The position numbers were made by a program, and so were the translations under genes. Below are positions 5,727 through 10,143 of a stretch of 10,143 nucleotides of DNA, piece by piece; position 1 is the first letter of the stretch; every line of letters begins with the position of its first letter. The stretch spans positions 1 through 10,143 of the forward strand of contig DHVP01000048.1 of the NCBI GenBank assembly GCA_002412715.1, given 5' to 3'. The notes beneath the pieces were generated by a model. It did no database searches. It was not told the origin of the DNA and saw only the letters and a list, made by a program, of their open reading frames with translations. Source of the DNA: Deltaproteobacteria bacterium UBA5205 (GTDB lineage Bacteria; Desulfobacterota; Syntrophorhabdia; Syntrophorhabdales; Syntrophorhabdaceae).

Positions 5727-6422
5727 TTCTTCGAATGTTTTTGGCAGCATCTTATCGATTTCTTCAGCTTCCTTGTGAATGATTTCAAGATAATCCAGAG
5801 TGGCCTGCATGTTCGCACGCATCCTTCTGGTGAAACCTGACAAGGGGACTATCTTGTTGACTATCTCATCCCTGAAATGCTGGAGTATTGCGCTCTCTTG
5901 ACCAACCAGCAAACTGATAAGTTCACCTACTTCTGAGCAGAAGAGGATTTCATCCTCATCGAATTCTTTTCCATGAATTCCATCAATAACTATAACCTCA
6001 ACTGCTCTGCCGCCTTCTTCAACATATATGGGAATATAGAGAATCTGCGATACATCCTTTTTTATAATCATGCCTTCAAAATAGGCAGTCCGGTTGTCAG
6101 TATGAGGATGCTTGATCAGCAACGTTCCTCCATTAGTGATCGCTGCTCCTATGTCGGGATGGGTCTTAAGGGGTTCTTTGTTGCCAGGCTGTGCTAGATA
6201 TTCCTCTGCAGGTACACCAGCTATGATCTCACATGACTCGTTGAACGTCCCGTTAGTCCCCTCGCAGACAATCTTAAAGAGTACGCATCGTTCTGCTCCA
6301 AGGATTTCAGCAAGTTCTTTCAGAATGATTTGTTTAATCTTCACGCACGGATCAGCGAGACCGTTTCTTAGACCAAGAATCATTGCCTTCGTAATCTGTA
6401 AAAAAGCTTTTCGTTCAACCAT
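5718..6422 (-). CDS. GAF-domain protein with degenerate histidine-kinase-like tail
   Basis: The 234-residue soluble protein has a GAF-like sensor fold at about 20-170: LAEILGAERCVLF at the first strand, a central ligand-pocket region, ILYIPIY, then VEVIVIDGIHGKEF and DEDEILFCSEVGELISLL. Residues 180-225 resemble a HisKA dimerisation helix pair (RDEIVNKIVPLSGFTRRM, then YLEIIHKEAEEIDKM). Aligned on the terminal GF, the phosphoacceptor His position holds Asp185. The protein ends there with no ATPase domain. It is therefore not a kinase by itself. It could bind a small ligand and dimerise with, or inhibit, a partner kinase, or be a truncated gene. GGAGGGGG lies about 8 bp before the ATG. No response regulator is adjacent. 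Confidence 0.75.
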   Translation of the reverse strand: MVERKAFLQITKAMILGLRNGLADPCVKIKQIILKELAEILGAERCVLFKIVCEGTNGTFNESCEIIAGVPAEEYLAQPGNKEPLKTHPDIGAAITNGGTLLIKHPHTDNRTAYFEGMIIKKDVSQILYIPIYVEEGGRAVEVIVIDGIHGKEFDEDEILFCSEVGELISLLVGQESAILQHFRDEIVNKIVPLSGFTRRMRANMQATLDYLEIIHKEAEEIDKMLPKTFEEIF

Positions 6423-6667
6423 TGCCCTACCCCCTCCATAGTAATTCTACCTTCGGGCAAACATTTATCCATTACACGTTACAGGGACGGCTTACAACAT
6501 CCACCGTATGCCACAACTGTAATACAGAAGAGCGCAGAATGTCTGTCACTAAACCAACAATTCGTTTGTAGTCTTTTTCATCTACAGACGTGCTGTTGTT
6601 TTTCTCATGGGGCTGGAGTTGGGAACAGCGACACAGAAATGAGATTACTACCTCACTCAAAAATAGC
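6423..6667. other. Gene-free stretch right of the GAF gene
   Basis: No supported gene. A minus-strand open run (6472-6696) has no ribosome binding site and no recognisable motif. The plus strand just before 6668, where an integrase gene would be expected to end, gives no clear recombinase motif. Confidence 0.5.
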
Positions 6668-6694
6668 GACTCAAGCACAATCCAAGCACAATCC
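6668..6694 (+). repeat. Paired direct repeats, putative integrase arm-type site
   Basis: CAAGCACAATC occurs twice in tandem (6672-6682, 6683-6693), preceded by GACT. It ends 86 bp before the tRNA-Sec 3' end at 6780. Short tandem direct repeats at that distance from a tRNA core are typical of tyrosine-integrase arm sites. A comparable pair precedes the second core at 10 kb. Confidence 0.65.
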
Positions 6695-6762
6695 ACTCAA
6701 ATTGCTACGCAATTCTCGTAGCGGACACAGCGGTTTCCAAGTCTCAAATCGATTGGGAACCG

Positions 6763-6803
6763 TTGATATCAAAGGAAAATGGCGGAAGTGCATGGGAATC
6801 GAA
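6763..6803. repeat. Direct repeat 1: attachment-site core with flank
   Basis: TTGATATCAAA, a short A-rich spacer, then TGGCGGAAGTGCATGGGAAT and CGAA. The same sequence, 2 nt shorter in the spacer, lies at 10035-10073. The repeat covers the 3' end of tRNA-Sec (from the T-loop to the encoded CCA) plus 17 nt downstream of it. Confidence 0.85.
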
Positions 6804-6846
6804 CCCACCCACCAGCCAGCTCGTCACCGGCGCACTGGTTTTGAAG
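6780..6846 (-). tRNA. selC: tRNA-Sec (selC) 3' fragment, attachment-site remnant
   Basis: Read on the minus strand this is the 3' two-thirds of a selenocysteine tRNA. It has a CTTCAAA anticodon loop (anticodon TCA) and 3' anticodon strand ACCAG. A long variable arm GCCGG...CTGGC pairs with one wobble. The T-stem/loop is GTGGG TTCGATT CCCAT, the 8-nt acceptor strand is GCACTTCC, then discriminator G and encoded CCA. The eight-base acceptor, long variable arm and UCA anticodon mark tRNA-Sec. The 5' half is missing: right of 6846 the sequence does not supply the CTGGT strand that would pair with ACCAG, nor D-arm or 5' acceptor GGAAGTGC. The break in the anticodon loop is the usual crossover place for tRNA-targeting integrases. 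So this is a displaced copy left by an integration, not a working tRNA. Confidence 0.85.
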
Positions 6847-6854
6847 TTCAAAAC
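6838..6854. repeat. Palindrome at the tRNA-Sec breakpoint
   Basis: GTTTTGAA-G-TTCAAAAC is centred on 6846, the exact base where tRNA identity stops. The left half is tRNA anticodon-loop sequence and the right half is element sequence. It may represent inverted core-type recombinase binding sites at the crossover, though the single-base centre is shorter than the usual overlap region. Confidence 0.5.
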
Positions 6855-7165
6855 TGCCGGTTTTCAAACATCCCATCATATCAGTTATTAGCAGTATTAT
6901 CAATGAGTTAATAGCTATTTCAATGTTTGGATTATGTTGGATTCCGAGAGGTATTCTAGGGGTTGGTCATTGGGTACAAAATAGTTACATTTTTTCGAGA
7001 GAACGAGCAGCTACAAACGGACATCAGCAGATCTATTAAAGGTCTTTCTACTCCATTGTAGGATGATGTTGAGAGTTGCGCAAGGGTGATAAATAACCGC
7101 AACCGGCAATATCCGATTATATGCAATTATATATCATGGCTTCTGGACCCATCCCAAGGGCATCC
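6855..7165. other. Gene-free left end of the putative island
   Basis: No supported gene. A tandem pair ATGTTTGGATT/ATGTTGGATT (6923-6943) may be an arm-type site for this end. The segment 7109-7132 repeats a block found upstream of the Fic gene. The rest is A+T-rich and featureless to my reading. Confidence 0.45.
7109..7132. repeat. Direct repeat downstream of the Fic gene
   Basis: ATATCCGATTATATGC then AATTATAT. The segment 8250-8273 is identical except one base. The pair brackets the Fic gene at a distance of about 1.14 kb. Confidence 0.7.
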
Positions 7166-8227
7166 TTAAAGTTTTCGATATCTTGTCGCCCGCCCCATCC
7201 CAATTCTCTCGATTTTCTTGAGTTTAATCAATCTGTTGAGAGCCTGAATCACCGTCGGTTTCGTTATCTTTGTTTCTCGGCAGATTTCGAGAGGCGTTGC
7301 TTCTGGAACCTTCTGTAAATAGCTCCAGACTTCCGATTGTTTCGGTGAAAACAGTTTCTCCACATCCTCGCCTTCCATAAGTTCAATGGCCATCTCGGAT
7401 TGTTTGAGAAAGATATCCAAAAAGAAGTTGAGCCAGGGGAAAATGTCCTCGCTTTTTTTCCCGAAAGTCTTCTGGCTTTTGACAAGCGCAAGGTAATAGC
7501 CGTTCTTATTGTCCTCAATCAGCTTCTCGTGCGAAACATAGGGCATGTAAAGATAACCCTCCTTGAGGAGGAGTAAGTTTGTGAGAATGCGGGAGACTCT
7601 CCCATTACCGTCCTGAAAAGGGTGAATTTTGAGAAACTCTACCAGAAAGTTGCCTATAACAAGTAGCGGATGGTGTTTCTTTTCCTCTAGCGCTCGCTCA
7701 GCCCAGTCCATAAGCTCCTGCATTTCTTTTAGCGTGAGGTAGGCTTTTGTCGGCTCGAACACGATGCCTATACTCTTACCATTTTCATCGAACATCTCCA
7801 CCGTGTTTTCGATCTTCTTGTAATTCCCTCGGTGTCTCTGGTCTTTTGCTACATACTTCAGTAATTGGTTATGAAAGTGTTTGACTGTGCTTTCATTGAA
7901 TTTGATAGACTTCCAAGAATCAAATACGTTATGCAATAACTCGTAGTATCCCTGCACTTCCTGTGAATCCCTGTCGATGAATTTCTTTGTGGTAACACCC
8001 TGCATCAGCCTTTCAATTTCCTTGTCGGAGAGTTTTACTCCTTCGATGCGGGTGGAGGCTCCCGTAGAAGTAATCAAAACAGACCGTTTCAGGCGGCCCA
8101 GAGTCTGAGGGTTAATTTGAAGCCCACCGATCCAGCGCCCTTTGATCTCATCGATTTTGGCTATCTTCGACAAGACTTCAGAGGGGATAGGAGATAGCCT
8201 TTTGTCAAAGTGATTAGTTTTTGTCAT
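7166..8227 (-). CDS. Fic family protein (class II, autoinhibited) with C-terminal winged helix
   Basis: Fic enzymes transfer AMP, or sometimes another phosphate-containing group, from a nucleotide to a target protein hydroxyl. This 353-residue protein carries the full catalytic motif HPFQDGNGRVSR at 202-213 (His202 catalytic, then the anion-binding loop). An inhibitory helix signature S-T-R-I-E-G lies N-terminal at 58-63, with Glu62 expected to clamp the motif Arg, which makes it class II. The N-terminal region (PSEVLSKIAKIDEIKGRW) is typical of this group. The C-terminal about 65 residues (TPLEICRETKITKPTVIQAL, then a basic wing GRATRYRKL) form a winged-helix DNA-binding domain, so self-regulation is plausible. 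The ATG has no clear ribosome binding site. TATACT lies 3 bp before the start, so leaderless expression is possible. No separate antitoxin gene is adjacent. Codons look intact throughout. Confidence 0.9.
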   Translation of the reverse strand: MTKTNHFDKRLSPIPSEVLSKIAKIDEIKGRWIGGLQINPQTLGRLKRSVLITSTGASTRIEGVKLSDKEIERLMQGVTTKKFIDRDSQEVQGYYELLHNVFDSWKSIKFNESTVKHFHNQLLKYVAKDQRHRGNYKKIENTVEMFDENGKSIGIVFEPTKAYLTLKEMQELMDWAERALEEKKHHPLLVIGNFLVEFLKIHPFQDGNGRVSRILTNLLLLKEGYLYMPYVSHEKLIEDNKNGYYLALVKSQKTFGKKSEDIFPWLNFFLDIFLKQSEMAIELMEGEDVEKLFSPKQSEVWSYLQKVPEATPLEICRETKITKPTVIQALNRLIKLKKIERIGMGRATRYRKL

Positions 8228-8230
8228 AGT

Positions 8231-8273
8231 CTAGTATATATAGTTAACTATATCCGATTATATGCGATTATAT
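8231..8273 (-). promoter_or_regulatory. Operator-like region upstream of the Fic gene
   Basis: A 16-bp perfect palindrome ATATAGTTAACTATAT (8238-8253) runs into tandem CGATTATATG/CGATTATATT direct repeats (8254-8273). On the minus strand several TATAAT/TATACT -10-like boxes overlap them. This is a compact array of potential sites for the Fic protein's own winged helix or another repressor. Regulation is inferred from layout only. Confidence 0.55.
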
Positions 8274-8281
8274 TTGTTGTG

Positions 8282-8544
8282 TCAAGTCCCACCAAGAGCC
8301 AGTCTACCGAGCAAGAATGTCACCATGGCGGGAAAGTATTCTATGCTTTGCTTTTCTACTTCCTCTTTGCTGGAATATACCCGAAACCGTATCCCCAGGA
8401 CGGGCAGAGTTCTCCCATGATTTCTTCTTCCACGAGCCCGTGATCCCAAACGAACTTTTCCGATGTTTTCTGAAGCTGTTCGATTAAAGCATCGATTGCC
8501 TCTAGGCTTTTTGCCTTTCCTTTGTAGTGAACCGTTGTTCCCAT
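8282..8544 (-). pseudogene. Small unknown protein gene with a probable frameshift
   Basis: The intact frame gives 62 residues (8356-8544), starting MGTTVHYKGKAKSLEAIDAL behind a strong AAGGAGGGA ribosome binding site. It ends in a Trp/Gly/Phe-rich segment (CPSWGYGFGYIPAKRK). Near 8380-8384 a one-base change would join it to another open frame, VYSSKEEVEKQSIEYF then PAMVTFLLGRLALGGT, which stops at 8282. That would give about 87 residues in all. The shift point lies in a GGG run, a common place for slippage. The N-terminal MGTTVHYKG block resembles starts of uncharacterised proteins I have seen, but I cannot name a family. It is read away from the 8728 gene and could share control with it. The short form may still be made. 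Confidence 0.5.
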
Positions 8545-8727
8545 GATCTTCCCTCCTTCGAGTTTTTAAGAACTGCTTTCATAGTAGAGGAAGCGGGAAA
8601 CGAAAAAAGGCGAGCAAATATGCCGCCAGGGTCTAGCCGGGCTCCAAAGGACCGGTCAGTCTCTTTTATGTTTTGCGTTTTTCCCCGGCATTCTGTTAAA
8701 TTCATGGAACTAGGAGGATGATGCCAG

Positions 8728-9069
8728 ATGGATGATGATTTTCCGCAGTTTGATTCTTTTCAGGACTATCGGGGAAAGAAGATAAGGTTCAGGTATGACC
8801 TCATCGACGCCGGAAACATCTACTCCCTCCATGCGCTGGAGGTAACGAAAAGCGAATACCCGCGCATGTTTTGCGCATACGACTATGTGAGTCCCTGGAA
8901 TGCTCTGTACAAGATGAGAACGCGCATACCCCAGGAACTCAACACCCGTTATTTCACCGAAGAGACCGGGAGGGCCTTCGGGGATATGAATTTCGACCAT
9001 TTCCGGGGAAGCATTACAACGGACTCGGAGACTCTTGAGGCATGCCTCGTGGTAGACGGGAAAAGATGA
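8728..9069 (+). CDS. Unknown protein, first gene of a small island operon (possibly frameshifted)
   Basis: 113 residues, soluble, acidic N-terminus. The start follows AGGAGG at 8712-8717. The segment YRGKKIRFRYDLIDAGNIYS, then LHALEV, looks like a beta-strand-rich small domain. I do not recognise a firm family. The stop TGA overlaps the ATG of a 26-codon frame (9066-9146) by 4 nt. One extra base in the AAAA run at 9061-9064 would fuse the two as ...VVDGKKMSLADLGQILSTYE..., a natural-looking 139-residue protein. So either the genes are coupled or this gene carries a one-base deletion. It is followed closely by the DUF6933-like gene, suggesting one transcript. Confidence 0.7.
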   Translation: MDDDFPQFDSFQDYRGKKIRFRYDLIDAGNIYSLHALEVTKSEYPRMFCAYDYVSPWNALYKMRTRIPQELNTRYFTEETGRAFGDMNFDHFRGSITTDSETLEACLVVDGKR

Positions 9070-9146
9070 GCCTTGCAGACCTGGGCCAAATATTGTCCAC
9101 ATACGAAGGCCGGCAGATACAAGTACGGATAACGGAGGAGGGGTAA
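9066..9146 (+). CDS. 26-residue coupled frame or frameshifted tail of the preceding gene
   Basis: The frame reads MSLADLGQILSTYEG then RQIQVRITEEG. It overlaps its upstream neighbour by ATGA and its downstream neighbour by TAATG, the two standard coupling overlaps. The motif LGQILSTYEGRQIQV looks like a structured strand-helix piece rather than random sequence. It reads best as the C-terminal end of the 8728 protein after a one-base loss. A stand-alone peptide is the less likely reading. It also contains the GGAGGAGGGG ribosome binding site for the next gene. Confidence 0.45.
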   Translation: MSLADLGQILSTYEGRQIQVRITEEG

Positions 9147-9703
9147 TGATTATCCGGCTGGGCAATACGCTTGCCAGGAAGATAAAGGAGACGGTGTTGC
9201 CGCCCGTTGCTCCCGGTCCTAACCCCTTCGCCGACTGGACGGCCCGCCTTTTCACGGCTGATCACACTCAGTACATCCTTGTCTCCAATACCGCCACCTT
9301 GTACTCCGCGGTTTTTTACGGCAGAGGGATCACTGATGCAAACCAACTGATTAACCGGATGCTCGACAACCTGCGGGACATTGCAGAGAAAGACGGATTT
9401 GAGTCAATATATGAAAATCGCGTCGCGCCCGAGACGGGAGAGTTCTCTTTCTCGAAGGCCGTCAACCGATCCGTGACGGGCTCGATGAATGACCTGATTT
9501 TTCAGGCCAGGGATTATCTTCACTCAGACGAAATATCGCCCTTTGATGTCGCGTTGCGGCTCAACAAGACTCCAATGTCTTATCTCAAGTACGAGCACCC
9601 GCGAGAGACATTCGGGCGTATGGCTCTGGAACTTGAACGCTCAGAAACAAAGGATAACATCATTCCTTTCCCGGGAACTCAGACGGTGTGGAAAGATAGA
9701 TGA
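9146..9703 (+). CDS. DUF6933-like protein of unknown function
   Basis: 185 residues with no signal or membrane segment. It starts MIIRLGNTLARKIKE and has a core of DWTARLFTADHTQYILVSN, then TATLYSAVFYGRGI, then helical segments. The order MIIR-, -DW-A-LF-, -LVSN--TLYS- resembles proteins annotated DUF6933. I assign it by pattern memory, not by search. The function of that family is not known. GGAGGAGGGG lies just upstream and the ATG overlaps the previous stop (TAATG), so it is probably translationally coupled. The C-terminus (DNIIPFPGTQTVWKDR) is polar. It is the largest gene of the plus-strand cargo row, followed by a 47-nt gap and a 51-residue gene. Confidence 0.65.
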   Translation: MIIRLGNTLARKIKETVLPPVAPGPNPFADWTARLFTADHTQYILVSNTATLYSAVFYGRGITDANQLINRMLDNLRDIAEKDGFESIYENRVAPETGEFSFSKAVNRSVTGSMNDLIFQARDYLHSDEISPFDVALRLNKTPMSYLKYEHPRETFGRMALELERSETKDNIIPFPGTQTVWKDR

Positions 9704-9750
9704 TGTGACGGATGGCGATGCAGCCATGAGATTGGCAGCTTGGAGGCAAA

Positions 9751-9906
9751 ATGAATAAACCGTCCGAACTTATAAAGATAGCACAAGATCTGGTGGACAA
9801 AACGTCAGAGTTTCACAAAATCAAGGGGCCTGGCAAGGGTGATCATGCGACGGGACAATTCATGAAGGCCTTGCAGCGGGAAGTTTGTTCAATCAGAAAT
9901 ATGTAA
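9751..9906 (+). CDS. 51-residue unknown small protein
   Basis: Starts at an ATG with TTGGAGG 4 bp upstream and runs to TAA. The sequence has an amphipathic helix (PSELIKIAQDLVDKTSEFHK), a Gly/Lys turn (GPGKGDH) and a second helix (GQFMKALQREVCS). It is compact and co-oriented with the two genes upstream, and ends 27 bp before the arm-type repeats. It may be the last cargo gene of the island. I do not recognise it. It could also be the N-terminal stub of a longer gene truncated at the element end. Confidence 0.6.
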   Translation: MNKPSELIKIAQDLVDKTSEFHKIKGPGKGDHATGQFMKALQREVCSIRNM

Positions 9907-9933
9907 GAATCTATCATGGCAAGGAATTAGAAT

Positions 9934-9956
9934 AGCCCCAATTTAGCCCCAAATTG
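9934..9956 (+). repeat. Paired (T)AGCCCCAA motifs, putative integrase arm-type site
   Basis: TAGCCCCAATTTAGCCCCAA contains two 10-11-bp direct repeats ending 94 bp before the second tRNA-Sec core. It has the same relative position and spacing as the pair at 6668-6694, and closely matches 904-929. Confidence 0.65.
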
Positions 9957-10034
9957 ACAACATCTGACAAACACTGGTGCGGTTTGAGCGTCTGGTCGGT
10001 GAAGTTCACTACGCCTATCATCCCCCACAAACCC

Positions 10035-10073
10035 TTGATATCAAATAAATGGCGGAAGTGCATGGGAATCGAA
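10035..10073. repeat. Direct repeat 2: short tRNA-Sec 3'-end attachment core
   Basis: TTGATATCAAATAAA then TGGCGGAAGTGCATGGGAAT and CGAA. Identity to tRNA-Sec stops in the T-loop (10073), unlike the first copy which reaches the anticodon loop. This suggests a different crossover point. Confidence 0.85.
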
Positions 10074-10143
10074 AACTTGCACAAATATTTACTATCAATA
10101 TAATCAAATAATTACAAACAGATTATTTCAACTGTTCTTACTA
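10074..10143. other. A+T-rich right edge
   Basis: About 70 bp of A+T-rich sequence without a gene. By the layout of the tRNA fragments it should be the end of a further element, with the intact or next selC copy to the right of the window. Confidence 0.4.

Larger units (their letters stand above)
6804..10073. mobile_element. Putative 3.3-kb island bounded by selC-derived direct repeats
   Basis: The two tRNA-Sec 3'-end repeats (6763-6803 and 10035-10073) lie in the same orientation and enclose about 3.27 kb. Inside are the Fic gene, a frameshifted small gene and a plus-strand row of small genes. The right boundary has the arm-type pair at 9934-9956 in the same relative position as the pair left of the first core. 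No integrase gene lies inside, so the unit is decayed, mobilised in trans, or merely the space between two separately inserted elements whose other parts lie outside the window. The different extents of tRNA identity (67 against 24 nt) favour two integration events. Confidence 0.55.

Noticed and set aside
6472..6696. Minus-strand 74-codon frame
   Set aside because: No ribosome binding site or recognisable motif, and it overlaps the arm-type repeats.
6780..6846. A functional tRNA gene
   Set aside because: The 5' acceptor strand, D-arm and 5' anticodon strand are missing, so it cannot fold as a tRNA.
6639..6911. Plus-strand 90-codon frame across the tRNA-Sec fragment
   Set aside because: It runs through the arm-type repeats and the antisense of tRNA-Sec and lacks a ribosome binding site.
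7166..8227. Fic gene as a toxin with a separate antitoxin
   Set aside because: The inhibitory S-T-R-I-E-G helix is in the same chain (class II) and no small antitoxin-like gene adjoins it.
8710..9255. Minus-strand open frame of 181 codons
   Set aside because: It lies antisense to the 8728 and 9146 genes, which have strong ribosome binding sites and coupling overlaps.

Overview
The window reads as a scar zone of integrated elements in a bacterial chromosome. No gene here fixes the species. An IS21-family element, GAF/histidine-kinase-type proteins, a YggT protein and a selenocysteine tRNA remnant together fit an anaerobic, selenoprotein-using bacterium such as a member of the Desulfobacterota (old Deltaproteobacteria). 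That placement is inference. Much of the window is intergenic or decayed, and several genes carry single-base frameshifts.

Left part (1-936): a small secreted protein gene on the minus strand encodes four perfect-length 18-residue Cys/Tyr repeats behind a signal peptide. Middle-left (937-3516): a complete IS21-family insertion sequence with istA and istB overlapping, multiple 23-bp terminal repeats, TG...CA ends and an 8-bp target duplication. It landed just downstream of a decayed tyrosine recombinase. Next (3528-4359) come two remnants of related tyrosine recombinases facing each other, the first with a frameshift and no N-terminal part.

Middle (4526-6422): a YggT-type membrane protein, a remnant of a histidine kinase ATPase domain, a 56-codon membrane microprotein whose only well-placed start is ATA, an 18-bp perfect hairpin, and a GAF protein whose histidine-kinase-like tail has lost the phosphoacceptor His and the ATPase domain.

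Right part (6763-10073): this is the most interesting part. A 67-nt 3' fragment of tRNA-Sec (selC), ending exactly in the anticodon loop, sits at 6780-6846. A shorter 24-nt copy of the same 3' end sits at 10050-10073. About 90 bp before each copy are paired repeats that look like integrase arm-type sites. The roughly 3.27 kb between them forms a compact cargo: an autoinhibited Fic (AMPylation-type) protein with a DNA-binding tail and an operator-like upstream region, a frameshifted small gene, and a co-oriented row of small genes of unknown function (one resembling DUF6933). No integrase lies inside. The simplest reading is a stack of islands that used selC repeatedly as target, with the cargo now stranded or mobilised in trans.
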